Origin: Anaerolineae bacterium
Lineage (GTDB): Bacteria; Chloroflexota; Anaerolineae; Aggregatilineales; Phototrophicaceae
DNA length: 34,103 nt
Reading direction: 5' to 3'
Assembly (NCBI GenBank): GCA_021296065.1
Contig: JAGWBD010000016.1
Coordinates: forward strand, 1 to 34,103
The notes under the pieces: model-generated
What the model was told of the DNA's origin: nothing
The model's input: only the letters and a program-made list of their open reading frames with translations
The model's database searches: none
Position numbers and translations under genes: made by a program
Shown: piece by piece, positions 6,963-16,767 of the stretch
How positions within the stretch are numbered: position 1 is the stretch's first letter
Layout of the letters: every line of letters begins with the position of its first letter

Positions 6963-8273
6963 TCAATGTTCCTGCGACATTTTGTTGCGCCAGAGTGTAA
7001 CCCTGCGCAGCAGGCCTGTCATACCCAGGGCCGCCAGCAAGCAGGAAACTGGCAGCAGCGGCAGGTAATAGCGCTGCCAGGGCAGGGGATTGAAGAGCAG
7101 GACAGCCATGGTCAGGGCCAGCCAAAGCAGGAGGCCCTGTCGCGAAGACGTCCGCAAACTGCGCGCCAGCCCGGCAAGTGCAAGCAGCGTCAGCAGGAGG
7201 CCGCCGCCGCTGCCAAATTGCAATCCGGCAAGTGGAGATGCAAACCAGTCGTCGATTTCGGAACGGATCACGGCAAATTCGGACCAGGCCGGGACTTCAA
7301 AAAACTGGACCGGTCTCAAAAAGGGCTGGGTGAAAACAAGGTTAATGCGCTCGGCTGTGGTCATGGCCAGGCCCTCCGGTTGCCAGGTGCTGATCTGAAT
7401 GTTCATGATCAGATCGCGCGCTGTGAAAATGTCGAGCAGACGCTGTGGCGGGTTGGGCCAAAGGGCGGGCGAGAGCGTAACAAAGACGAACAGTGTCAAC
7501 AGCCCGGCCGCCAGGCAACGCAGCGTCACCGCCGTCAGGCGACGGCTGTTGCGCTGCAGCAGGGCGTCCAGCCACAACCAGCCCAGGGCGCTGACAATGA
7601 AGAGGAAGCCACTGTGTTTGGAGGCCAGCGCAAGTCCTCCGGCGAAGGCCAGCGCCAACCACCAGCGCAAGCCCCGCTCCGGGCCGCGCCGGATGATGAC
7701 CTGGGCGCAGAGGATGGTGAGCAGGCCGAAGAAGAGCATGCCGCCCTCCATCATGGCGCGACGGCCATTGAGCAAAAGGGAAGGATGCAGCGCGTAAAGG
7801 CCGCTGGCAATAAACGCTGTGTGGCGATTCCCGGCAAGCCTGGCAATGGCAAAGAAAAGCGGAATGCTGAACGCGAAAAAGAGGGAGGAAGGCAACCTGG
7901 AAACGACCAGCAGATCCTGGGCAGGGCGACGCTCGCCAGCGATGTTTTCCTCATAACCCCGGCCCCAGAGCCAGCCGGGGTCCGGCGGCAAATCGGCCAG
8001 GGTGAAACCGGCGAGATGCCAGGAAAAGCCAACTGTCCAGTGATTGACGGTGCCCTCCAGCAGGCGACGACCGAAAGCGCCTTCCCCTGCCTGTTGATCG
8101 CTGATACCCAAACTGGAAGGTTCCCGTTCAACAAAAACTTTCCAGTAGTCGCTGCTGGAGTGGATCTGCTGGGATTCGTCGCCGTGGAAGGGCGCCAGTG
8201 CAACGCCGGCCAGGACATAAAGGACCAGCAGGGTCAGCCACAGCGCGACAGCGAGTTGCTGCCGCCGCGTCAC
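6963..8273 (-). CDS. Polytopic membrane glycosyltransferase, GT-C/GT39-like
   Basis: 436 residues with about 9-11 hydrophobic helices. The first helix (about 8-28) is followed by an acidic HGDES motif in the first loop, the position of the catalytic acidic pair in PMT/ArnT-type GT-C transferases. A positive GRRAMMEG segment follows at about 170. These enzymes transfer sugars from polyprenyl-phosphate donors on the outer face of the membrane. The start is GTG (8271-8273), overlapping the serA-like stop as GTGA. Acceptor and donor cannot be inferred. The place between a serA-like gene and a rhamnosidase suggests a cell-surface glycan role, but this is only context. Confidence 0.75.
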   Translation of the reverse strand: MTRRQQLAVALWLTLLVLYVLAGVALAPFHGDESQQIHSSSDYWKVFVEREPSSLGISDQQAGEGAFGRRLLEGTVNHWTVGFSWHLAGFTLADLPPDPGWLWGRGYEENIAGERRPAQDLLVVSRLPSSLFFAFSIPLFFAIARLAGNRHTAFIASGLYALHPSLLLNGRRAMMEGGMLFFGLLTILCAQVIIRRGPERGLRWWLALAFAGGLALASKHSGFLFIVSALGWLWLDALLQRNSRRLTAVTLRCLAAGLLTLFVFVTLSPALWPNPPQRLLDIFTARDLIMNIQISTWQPEGLAMTTAERINLVFTQPFLRPVQFFEVPAWSEFAVIRSEIDDWFASPLAGLQFGSGGGLLLTLLALAGLARSLRTSSRQGLLLWLALTMAVLLFNPLPWQRYYLPLLPVSCLLAALGMTGLLRRVTLWRNKMSQEH

Positions 8274-9871
8274 AGGCGGATTTCCAGTTGGCGGGCGTGT
8301 CGCACGAAATCCAGCGCCTGCAGGACCTGCAATTGCCCGTCCGTCAGGGGCTGGTCGAGGGTGAGCACGGTCAGGGTGTTGCCACCGGGACTGGCGCGAC
8401 CGGTCTGCCAGCTGGCGATATTGACATTGTTTTCCGCGAGCAAGGTGCCAACGCGACCGATAACGCCGGGTTGGTCACGGCTGCCCATGATGAGCAACTG
8501 GCCCAGCGGCACGAAGTTGATGTCGTATTCGTTGATTTGCACGATGCGCGGCTCGCGTCCATCCAGCAACGTGCCGCCCATGGTGATTTCCTCCCCGCCT
8601 TCCAGGGTGAACTGGCAGGATACGAGGCTGGCGTAATCCCTTGTGTTCAGCCCCCGGGTCTGCATCACCTGCAGACCGCGGGCGCTGGCCAGCACTGGCG
8701 CATTGATGTAGTTGACCTGCTCGCCCAGCACAGGCTTGAGAATGCCATGCAGCAGCGCGACGGTCAGCGGTTTAATCAGGTCTTCGAGTCTTTCACCGCG
8801 ATACTCGACGGCGACTCGTCGTACCGGCCGGCGCGCCAGGGCATTCAGGATGCGCCCGATGCAATCCGCCAGGCGCATGTAGGGACGCGCCTCGGCCCAG
8901 GGCGTGCCGGGCAGAAAGGGCATGTTGACCACGTGGCGATAATCGTGACCGCGCAGGGCATCCAGCACCTGGGCGACGATTTGTCTGGAGAGGTCCAGGT
9001 TGGCCTCACGGGTGTTGTCGCCGATGCGGGGCGTATGCAGCACCGCCTCCAACCCGACGAGCGCGCTGTCGGTTGGCGGCTCCTGCGGGAAGACGTCGGT
9101 GGCCACGCCGGCGAGCTGGCCGTTTCGCAGTGCTTCGGCGATGGCGTCCTCGTCCCAAATGGCGCCGTGCGCGGTGTTGACGAGGCGCGCCCCCGGTCGG
9201 ATGCGCGCGATTGCCGGGGCATCCAGCATCTGGCGGGTTTCGTCGGTCAGGGGAACGTGCAGGCTGACAAAGTCGCTGCGCTGCAACAGATCGTCGAAGG
9301 CGACCGGCTGCAGACGACGATCACAAGGCTGGTCCTCGCCGATGTAAGGGTCATGCACCAGCACCTGCATACCGAAGGCCAGGCAGCGATCCGCCACGAC
9401 GCGGCCGACACGGCCGTAGCCGACAATGCCGATGGTCTTGCCGGACAGTTGGACGCCCGCCTGGCGCGCGCGCTGCACGGGCCAGTATCCGGCCTGCAGG
9501 CTGTTATGGGCGGACACCAGGTTGCGGCCCAGCGCCAGCAGCAGGGCCAGGGTGTGTTCGCCGGCCGCGATCGCGCTGGTGCCAGGCGTGCTGGTGACGA
9601 TGATGCCGCGATGCGTGGCGGTATCAATATCGATGTTGCCGATTCCGGTACCGGCAAGGCCGATGACCCGCAGGCGCGGCGCATGCTCCAGCAGTTCGAC
9701 GTCGACCTGAACGTCGCTGCGGACGATCAGCCCCTCGGCTGTCTGCAGCAATTGACGGAGGGCGCTCTCGCCGGGGCGGGCTTGATGCAAGCTGACATCC
9801 GCAGCCTGCCGCAGCAGCTCCAGACCGTCATCGGCGAGGTCGGTGGCAACGACGACCGGGCAGCGCGTCAT
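8270..9871 (-). CDS. SerA-type D-3-phosphoglycerate dehydrogenase homologue with altered catalytic residues
   Basis: 533 residues with the full architecture of long bacterial SerA: substrate-binding domain, Rossmann domain with GIVGYGRVGRVVA (148-160), an intervening domain (YINAPVLASARGLQV) and a C-terminal ACT domain (DQPGVIGRVGTLLAENNVNI). SerA makes 3-phosphohydroxypyruvate, the first step of serine synthesis. The catalytic residues differ from the family: the Arg of the NxARG motif is His235 (NTAHGAIWDE), the His of TPHIG is Arg282 (TPRIG), and only Glu264 (FPQEP) is kept. GRAGxGxDN has become GLAGTGIGN, which removes the Arg and Asp. Start ATG at 9869-9871 overlaps the HAD stop as ATGA; longer starts would run into the HAD frame. 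Either a changed enzyme or a pseudoenzyme is possible. The neighbouring SerB-like gene argues for a serine-related role. Confidence 0.85.
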   Translation of the reverse strand: MTRCPVVVATDLADDGLELLRQAADVSLHQARPGESALRQLLQTAEGLIVRSDVQVDVELLEHAPRLRVIGLAGTGIGNIDIDTATHRGIIVTSTPGTSAIAAGEHTLALLLALGRNLVSAHNSLQAGYWPVQRARQAGVQLSGKTIGIVGYGRVGRVVADRCLAFGMQVLVHDPYIGEDQPCDRRLQPVAFDDLLQRSDFVSLHVPLTDETRQMLDAPAIARIRPGARLVNTAHGAIWDEDAIAEALRNGQLAGVATDVFPQEPPTDSALVGLEAVLHTPRIGDNTREANLDLSRQIVAQVLDALRGHDYRHVVNMPFLPGTPWAEARPYMRLADCIGRILNALARRPVRRVAVEYRGERLEDLIKPLTVALLHGILKPVLGEQVNYINAPVLASARGLQVMQTRGLNTRDYASLVSCQFTLEGGEEITMGGTLLDGREPRIVQINEYDINFVPLGQLLIMGSRDQPGVIGRVGTLLAENNVNIASWQTGRASPGGNTLTVLTLDQPLTDGQLQVLQALDFVRHARQLEIRL

Positions 9872-10515
9872 GTCAGCCAGGCGCGCACGGCATGCAAATC
9901 CGGAAAGACGCAGGGTGTCACGCTCTCGAGGTCGGAAGCCTGGCTGTGACTGCGGTCCGGCACGGCATAGCAGGTCATACCGGCGGCGGTGGCGGCGCGG
10001 GCGCCGTTGGCGCTGTCTTCCAGCGCCAGGCAATGTTGCGGCGCAACGCCCAGCAGGCGCGCCGCCTGCAGGTAGACGTCGGGCGCCGGTTTGCCGCGTG
10101 GCACGTCATCGGCGGAGCAACGAAGCCGAAAGATCTCGTCCCAACCCTGGGACTGCAGGGTCGCGTCAATGATGGCCAGGGGCGAACTGGAGGCGATGGC
10201 GAGCGGCCAGGCGCGCGACTGCACAAAATCGATCATTTCGGGCGCGCCGGGCTGCGGCCTCACCATGGTAGGTATGAGGCGCAGCATGTTGGCGTTCACC
10301 TCGGCCGTCAATGCTTCCAGTGGCTCCGACATGCCAAAGTGCTTGCTCAGCTTCTCCATGAATTCGTCCATGCGCAAACCGATGATGCTGGCGCGCAATT
10401 CGTCCGTGTAGTCGAGGCCGCGACTGGAGAAGACTTCGTCCTCGGCGATGTGCCAGATGCGCTCCGAATCAACCAGCAGGCCGTCCATGTCGAAAATAAC
10501 TGCCTGTGGCCTCAT
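9868..10515 (-). CDS. HAD-superfamily phosphatase/phosphomutase-like (subfamily IA)
   Basis: 215 residues from ATG at 10513-10515. Motif I is FDMDGLLVDSE (nucleophile Asp and acid/base Asp), motif II is ASSS, motif III Lys is in GKPAPDVY, and motif IV is LEDSANG. A four-helix cap lies between motifs I and II. The closest recognisable relatives are beta-phosphoglucomutase-like and 2-deoxyglucose-6-phosphate phosphatase-like (YniC/HxpB) proteins. The substrate cannot be read from the sequence. The ATG lies 4 nt after the stop of the SerB-like gene; an alternative TTG at 10549-10551 would add 12 residues overlapping that gene. The stop overlaps the serA-like start (ATGA), so the genes form an operon. 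Confidence 0.85.
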   Translation of the reverse strand: MRPQAVIFDMDGLLVDSERIWHIAEDEVFSSRGLDYTDELRASIIGLRMDEFMEKLSKHFGMSEPLEALTAEVNANMLRLIPTMVRPQPGAPEMIDFVQSRAWPLAIASSSPLAIIDATLQSQGWDEIFRLRCSADDVPRGKPAPDVYLQAARLLGVAPQHCLALEDSANGARAATAAGMTCYAVPDRSHSQASDLESVTPCVFPDLHAVRAWLT

Positions 10516-10519
10516 GGGT

Positions 10520-11368
10520 TTAGTGGGTCTCACTGGCGAAGGCTCCTGCAAAGGCCTGGCGCAACGCTTCGCGATTCAGGGTGAACTGGTTAGATTGCGC
10601 GAGGCGCAGGCCCTTTTCGAAGAGGGCCTGATGGACCGTGCCCCGTACCCTTTGCCAACCCGCGGGCCCGGCGGCGACGGGCAAAAGCGGCGCCAGACTG
10701 GGGCAGTGGATGAAGGCGTCGGCGTGCTCCAGCACCGCGTCGCGCGCGGTGACGCCGCCGTAGCCGACGAAAAGGTCCACCACTTCGCTGGTGGCGAGGT
10801 CCGAGACTCCGTCGCCGATCATGAGGCGCCGACCAGGACGGTCCCCGGCCAGTTCTCTTACCATCACCGGTTTGCCGCTGGAGACGGTCAGGGGGCCGAC
10901 CTGGTAATCCAGCCACGCCTGGTGGTGCTGTGTCTGCGCTTCGTGATAGCGCCACCATTGGCCGGCCAGGCGGTCGTATTCCAGCTCAACGGCGCGGATG
11001 CGTTCGGCAGGTATGCCGAGGCGTTGTCCGAGACCGCGCACCGGCTCCGCCAGGCCGCCGCTGATGATGAAGACCGTCTTGCCAAGGAATTGCAGGGCGT
11101 CCAGCACGGCCTGCGCGTCGGGCACCAGAGTCTGCTGGTAGCGGTCGACGATGGCGTTCACCTGGCCCCGTGTCGGGCGGATCGCCTGCAGCCGCTTGCC
11201 ATAGACGCCGGCCAGGTCCAGTTCGCCGTTCATGGCGCGTTCGGTCAGCACGCTGACGCGCCAGCCCTTGCCCTTCAGTCGCGCCAGTTCGTCGATGCCT
11301 TCGATGGCGGAAAGTGTGCTGTCGCAATCGAAGAAAATCAGGTCGTAGCTGCCCCAGCGCATTGCCAT
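10520..11368 (-). CDS. Phosphoserine phosphatase-like HAD hydrolase (SerB family)
   Basis: 282 residues. Motif I FFDCDSTLSAIEGIDELA, with the DxDST signature and the following Glu, is typical of SerB. TERAMNGELDL matches the conserved substrate-contacting AM-G-E/D-L segment. Motif II is IISGG. The late motif is GDGVSDLATSEV, where SerB usually has GDGANDLAM. SerB removes phosphate from L-phosphoserine, the last step of serine synthesis. The start is ATG at 11366-11368, preceded by GGGAGAG at good spacing; the next Met is only two codons later. It is the first gene of the five-gene minus-strand operon. The neighbouring SerA-like gene supports a serine pathway role. Confidence 0.82.
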   Translation of the reverse strand: MAMRWGSYDLIFFDCDSTLSAIEGIDELARLKGKGWRVSVLTERAMNGELDLAGVYGKRLQAIRPTRGQVNAIVDRYQQTLVPDAQAVLDALQFLGKTVFIISGGLAEPVRGLGQRLGIPAERIRAVELEYDRLAGQWWRYHEAQTQHHQAWLDYQVGPLTVSSGKPVMVRELAGDRPGRRLMIGDGVSDLATSEVVDLFVGYGGVTARDAVLEHADAFIHCPSLAPLLPVAAGPAGWQRVRGTVHQALFEKGLRLAQSNQFTLNREALRQAFAGAFASETH

Positions 11369-11400
11369 GCGCTCTCCCTGGTCTCTTGCCGGCGACGGCG

Positions 11401-11429
11401 ATTGTAGCGCGGGCCCGGCGTGGCGTGAA
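11401..11429 (-). promoter_or_regulatory. Promoter for the serB-like/HAD/serA-like/GT/rhamnosidase operon
   Basis: On the minus strand TTCACG (11424-11429, 4/6 match) is followed after 17 nt by TACAAT (11401-11406, 5/6 match). It is 33 nt upstream of the SerB-like ATG. The four downstream genes follow with gaps of 4 nt or less or with overlaps, so this is the likely main promoter of all five. Confidence 0.55.
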
Positions 11430-11460
11430 GCGGGATTTTGACGGATATGGCAGGCGATAA

Positions 11461-11477
11461 CTGGCGAGATTCGCCAG
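11461..11477. promoter_or_regulatory. Small palindrome upstream of the fadN-like gene
   Basis: CTGGCGA (11461-11467) and TCGCCAG (11471-11477) form a perfect inverted repeat with a 3-nt spacer, 38 nt before the fadN-like start. A TTGACG hexamer (11438-11443) lies upstream but has no convincing -10. The palindrome could be an operator or a leader hairpin; nothing identifies the regulator. Confidence 0.3.
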
Positions 11478-11514
11478 GCGCGCGACAATAGAAAGCCCGA
11501 CCGCAGGAGGTGAG

Positions 11515-13923
11515 ATGAGCTACCGACAAATCCACAGCGTCGCCGTGATTGGCTCGGGCACGATGGGCAGCGCGCTGGCGGCCCTGCTCACCGGCGCCGG
11601 GCTGGAGACGACCCTGCTGGACATTCCGGCGGCGGGCACGACGGCTGCGTCTCCGGCTGCGGAACGCAATGCCCTGGCGCTGGCGAATCTGCAACGCTCG
11701 CAAGGAATGCGGCCCTCGCCCTGGTTCAGCAACACGGATATTGAGCGCATTCATGTCGGCAACCTGGAGGACGATCTCACCCTGTTGGGGGAGGTCGACT
11801 GGGTACTGGAGGCGATCGTCGAGGACCTGGCGACCAAACAGGCCCTGATGAGACGATTGCATGCGCTCTGCCGGCCGCAATGTGTCATTTCGACCAACAC
11901 TTCCGGCCTGCCGCTGGCGCAGATCGCCGCCGGCCTGCCGCAAGAGTTCACGCGGCGATTTCTGGGCACGCACTTCTTCAATCCACCGCGCTGGTTGCCC
12001 CTGCTGGAGCTGATTCCGCATGAAGCCACGGACGCGGACCTGCTACGCTTCATGCAGGACTTCTGCTCGCGGCGCCTGGGCAAGGACGTGGTGGTCTGCC
12101 GTGACGTGCCCGGCTTTCTGGGCAACCGCTTCCTGTCCATGCTGGGCATGCAGGCCATCGGACTGGCGCTGGCGGAGGGCTACAGCGTCGCCGAAGTGGA
12201 TGCGCTGACCGGCCCCCTCATCGGGCGTCCGCGCACAGCGACCTTTGGCTTGCAGGACCTGGTGGGCATCGACGTGGCGCAGGCGGTGGCGCGCAACCTG
12301 CACGACGCCCTGTCTGACCCGGGCCTGCGCGCGACCCTGGCGCATCCCGGGGCAACCTCGCTTCAGGAGCAACTGATCGCGCGTGACTGGCTGGGGCGCA
12401 AGAGCGGGCGCGGTTTCTGGCTGCAGCGGCGCGGGGCAGACGGCCAACGTGAGCGCCTGGAACTAAATTTGCAGACTCTGGAGCATGAGGCCAGGTCCGC
12501 GCCTCAATTCGAAAGTGTGACGGCGGCCAGTTCGGAGCGGGACCTGGGGACGCGATTGCGTCTGTTGCTGGCGGCGGAGGACCGCGCGGGCCACTTCCTG
12601 CGGCAGCACCTGGCCTTCTACCTGAGCTTCGCTTCCAGTTGCGTGCCGGAAGTGACGGAGTCGCCGCTGGCCGTGGATCAGGCGCAGCGTTGGGGCTTCA
12701 ACCACGAGGCGGGCCCCTTCGAACTCTGGGATGCGCTGGGCGTGGCCGAAGGCCTGTCGCTCTGTGAGGCGCAGGGCCATACCGTGGCCGACTGGGTGCA
12801 TGACATGCTTGCCAAAGACTGCCCGGCATTATACAGACGCGAGAGGCGGGGCGAGCCCGACGGGTGTTACGACCCGCGGGCAGGGGAGTATGTCCCACTG
12901 CCGGTGGATGAACGGGCGCTGCAGGCGGCAGGGCTGACCGTGATCGCCGCGAACGAGAGTGCCTCGCTGCGTGAAATGGGCGACGGCGTGGGTCTGTGGG
13001 CATTTCACAGCAAACAAAACAGCATTGATGACGCGCTGATTGACAGCGGCCACCTGGCGCTTGAGGAAATCGCCGCCGGACGTTTCCGGGCGCTGGTGAT
13101 CGGCAACGACGGCCCCCGATTCAGCATCGGTTACAACCTGGCATTGGCGTTGCAGCGCATTGAAGACGGGGAGTTCGACGCGCTGGAGCGCAGCGTGGAA
13201 CGCCTGCAACAACTGGTGCGCGGGTTGCGACGGGCGCCAGTGCCGGTGGTGGCGGCGGCGCCAGGGATGGCCCTGGGCGGCGGCGCCGAACTGCTTTTCG
13301 CCTGTGATCGGGTTGTGGCGCATGGCGAGTTGCTCGTGGGCCTGGTGGAATTCAACGTTGGGCTGATTCCCGCTGGCGGCGGCTGCACGGCCATGCTGCA
13401 GCGCTGGTTGACGCCCTTGCTGCAGCGCTGCCCGGATGCCGACGCCCTGCCGCTCTTGCAACGGCTTGTCACGCAGCTGCTGGAGGCGGAAATGCTCCCG
13501 GCCGCCGCGCCGGAAACGCGCGAGCGACTGTTGCTGCGCCCCGCGGACCGTGTCCTGATGAAGCGCTCCCATTTGTTGTATGAGGCGAAGCGAAGGGCGC
13601 TCTGTCTGGCGGATGTTTACTCTGTTCCGCATCCGGAACCGGTGTATGCGGCCGGACGGGAGGCATACGAAGCCCTGCTGACCACGATTGGACACAAAGT
13701 GGCAGCCGGCGCGCTGATCGTGGAAGACGCCGGCATCGCCCGCCGTCTGGCGTTCGTCCTGAGCGGCGGCGCGCCGGAGTCTCCGTGCTGGCTGGACGAA
13801 GCTGAAATGCATGACCTGGAGCGGGCGGCCTTCATGGCGCTGGTGCGCGAGCCGCATACGCAGGACTGCATCCGTCACATGCTGCGGACGAACCGTCCGC
13901 TGCGCCACGTAGCCAGGCGCTGA
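11515..13923 (+). CDS. fadN: 3-hydroxyacyl-CoA dehydrogenase / enoyl-CoA hydratase fusion (FadN type)
   Basis: 802 residues. The N-terminal NAD-binding domain has GSGTMGSALAALLTGAG. The dehydrogenase active-site region GTHFFNPPRWLPLLELIP keeps the His-Glu pair and the following Asn. A dehydrogenase C-terminal domain (about 190-430) follows. The crotonase domain lies at the C-terminal end (about 470-700), with GMALGGGAELLFACD and VGLVEFNVGLIPAGGG, which carries the conserved Glu. This dehydrogenase-first order is that of Bacillus FadN, not proteobacterial FadB (hydratase first). It performs hydration and NAD-dependent oxidation in fatty-acid beta-oxidation. AGGAGG lies 4 nt before the ATG. No thiolase or acyl-CoA dehydrogenase gene adjoins, unlike fadN-fadA-fadE of Bacillus. 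Confidence 0.9.
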   Translation: MSYRQIHSVAVIGSGTMGSALAALLTGAGLETTLLDIPAAGTTAASPAAERNALALANLQRSQGMRPSPWFSNTDIERIHVGNLEDDLTLLGEVDWVLEAIVEDLATKQALMRRLHALCRPQCVISTNTSGLPLAQIAAGLPQEFTRRFLGTHFFNPPRWLPLLELIPHEATDADLLRFMQDFCSRRLGKDVVVCRDVPGFLGNRFLSMLGMQAIGLALAEGYSVAEVDALTGPLIGRPRTATFGLQDLVGIDVAQAVARNLHDALSDPGLRATLAHPGATSLQEQLIARDWLGRKSGRGFWLQRRGADGQRERLELNLQTLEHEARSAPQFESVTAASSERDLGTRLRLLLAAEDRAGHFLRQHLAFYLSFASSCVPEVTESPLAVDQAQRWGFNHEAGPFELWDALGVAEGLSLCEAQGHTVADWVHDMLAKDCPALYRRERRGEPDGCYDPRAGEYVPLPVDERALQAAGLTVIAANESASLREMGDGVGLWAFHSKQNSIDDALIDSGHLALEEIAAGRFRALVIGNDGPRFSIGYNLALALQRIEDGEFDALERSVERLQQLVRGLRRAPVPVVAAAPGMALGGGAELLFACDRVVAHGELLVGLVEFNVGLIPAGGGCTAMLQRWLTPLLQRCPDADALPLLQRLVTQLLEAEMLPAAAPETRERLLLRPADRVLMKRSHLLYEAKRRALCLADVYSVPHPEPVYAAGREAYEALLTTIGHKVAAGALIVEDAGIARRLAFVLSGGAPESPCWLDEAEMHDLERAAFMALVREPHTQDCIRHMLRTNRPLRHVARR

Positions 13924-13961
13924 GCGGAAGCACCACAGGTATAACAAACACAGGAGAACCC

Positions 13962-14456
13962 ATGGCCCTGATAAGTTACTTTCACTTCAGTTTCACCGTG
14001 TCGGACCTGGAGCGTTCAATCGAGTTCTATCGCGATGTACTGGGTCTGCGCCTGGTGCACCGCATGGTGCACGACCAGAAATACACCAGCAGCCAGATTG
14101 GTTTCAAGGATGCCCTGCTCAAGGTCGCGCTCTTCAACGTCAGTGACATGCCCCAGGGTTCCTCGCCCTCTGGACACTTGCTGGAACTGATCGAATACGT
14201 CAATCCGCGCGGCGAGCCCCTGAACGCAGCCACCAACCAGCCCGGCGCGGCGCATCTGGCGCTGCAGGTCAACGACCTTGAGGCGGAATTCGCCCGCCTC
14301 AAGGCGGCCGGCGTGCAATTTCGCTCGGATGCGCCGGTGCCCGTCACGCACGGACGTCATACGGGTGGCCTCACCTGTTATCTGCTGGACCCGGACGGTA
14401 TCACGCTGGAGTTGTTGGAACTGCCGGTACCCTTCACGCCGCAGGACCTGGACTGA
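13962..14456 (+). CDS. VOC-superfamily (glyoxalase/epimerase-like) protein
   Basis: 164 residues with two beta-alpha-beta-beta-beta units. The first is YFHFSFTVSDLERSIEFYRD; the second starts AAHLALQVNDLEAEFARLKA. Candidate metal ligands are His8, Glu75 (HLLELIEY), His98 and Glu150 (GITLELLEL), the typical set for the glyoxalase I, methylmalonyl-CoA epimerase and extradiol dioxygenase superfamily. The LLDPDGITLEL ending is classical. It starts 38 nt after the fadN-like gene with AGGAG before the ATG, so it is probably co-transcribed. An epimerase or lyase acting on a CoA or dicarbonyl metabolite would fit, but the substrate cannot be assigned. Confidence 0.85.
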   Translation: MALISYFHFSFTVSDLERSIEFYRDVLGLRLVHRMVHDQKYTSSQIGFKDALLKVALFNVSDMPQGSSPSGHLLELIEYVNPRGEPLNAATNQPGAAHLALQVNDLEAEFARLKAAGVQFRSDAPVPVTHGRHTGGLTCYLLDPDGITLELLELPVPFTPQDLD

Positions 14457-14464
14457 AACCAGGC

Positions 14465-15205
14465 TCAGTCCATGCGCATGCCGCCGTTGACGTCGATGGT
14501 GGCGCCGGTGATGAAATCCGCCGCTGCCGAGGCGAGGAAGACGGCCACGCCGCCATAGTCCGCCGGGACGCCGAGGCGTTTCAGCGGAATTTCCTCGCGC
14601 AGTTGCGCCATGAGTTGCGGGTCATCCCAGGCGTCGGTCAGGGCGCTCTCGGTGGGGCCGGGCGCGATGCAATTGACCGTGCCATGCGGCGCCAGGTAAT
14701 TGGCGAAAGTCTTGGTCAGGGCGAAGACGCCGGCCTTGGTGGCGACATATACCGGGATGCCGGCCTTGCCCCCGGTCCTGCCGCCGATTGAACTGATGTT
14801 GATGATGCGGCCGCAGCGGCGCGGGCGCATGTGCTGCGCTGCAGCCCGGGAGAGAAAAAACACGCCGCGCAGGTTGACGGCGACAATCCGGTCGAAAAGG
14901 GCGGCGTCAACCTCGTCGATGGGGTGGATCGGACAGATGCCGGCGTTGTTGACGAGGATATCCAGCTGCCCGGTCTCTGCGACGACTTCTTCCACGACCC
15001 TGTGGCAACGCGCGACGTCGGCGACGTCCAGGGGCAGCGCAAGGGCGCGCGGACCCAGTTGCCCGGCGCTCTCCCTGGCGGCGGCCAAATCGATGTCGGC
15101 GATGATGACATTGGCGCCGGCGGCGTGCAGGGCGTCGGCGATAGCCAGGCCAATGCCGCGCGCCGCGCCGCTGATGAGGGCGGTCCTGCCAGACAGTTGC
15201 GACAT
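14465..15205 (-). CDS. Short-chain dehydrogenase/reductase (classical SDR)
   Basis: 246 residues. The cofactor motif is SGAARGIGLA (TGxxxGxG type), with DI after strand 2 suggesting NAD preference, followed by NNAG. The catalytic set is the Ser of NISSIGG, Tyr and Lys in YVATK, and the Asn in helix 4. The C-terminus FITGATIDVNGGMRMD is typical. The start ATG at 15203-15205 has GGAG 6 nt upstream; a TTG four codons earlier was judged less likely. It is convergent with the VOC gene (8-nt gap) and divergent from the sulfatase-like operon. It resembles 3-oxoacyl-ACP reductase-like or sugar/polyol dehydrogenases; the substrate is unknown. Confidence 0.9.
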   Translation of the reverse strand: MSQLSGRTALISGAARGIGLAIADALHAAGANVIIADIDLAAARESAGQLGPRALALPLDVADVARCHRVVEEVVAETGQLDILVNNAGICPIHPIDEVDAALFDRIVAVNLRGVFFLSRAAAQHMRPRRCGRIINISSIGGRTGGKAGIPVYVATKAGVFALTKTFANYLAPHGTVNCIAPGPTESALTDAWDDPQLMAQLREEIPLKRLGVPADYGGVAVFLASAAADFITGATIDVNGGMRMD

Positions 15206-15318
15206 GTCAGACTCCAATCGCTTGCGTTGTGTGCAATTGACGCTATCCTGACCGGCGCCGTGGCCTTTGGCATACGCTGACGCTGCGGCCGTGACAGTCC
15301 ACTTTCGCGGGGGGATAC

Positions 15319-16763
<1,445 letters not shown>

Positions 16764-16767
<4 letters not shown>

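Noticed and set aside
8198-9949. Long plus-strand frame opposite the serA-like gene, and similar ones at 21618-22799 and 28065-29324
   Set aside because: Antisense shadows of well-supported genes in GC-rich DNA, without ribosome sites or recognisable domains.
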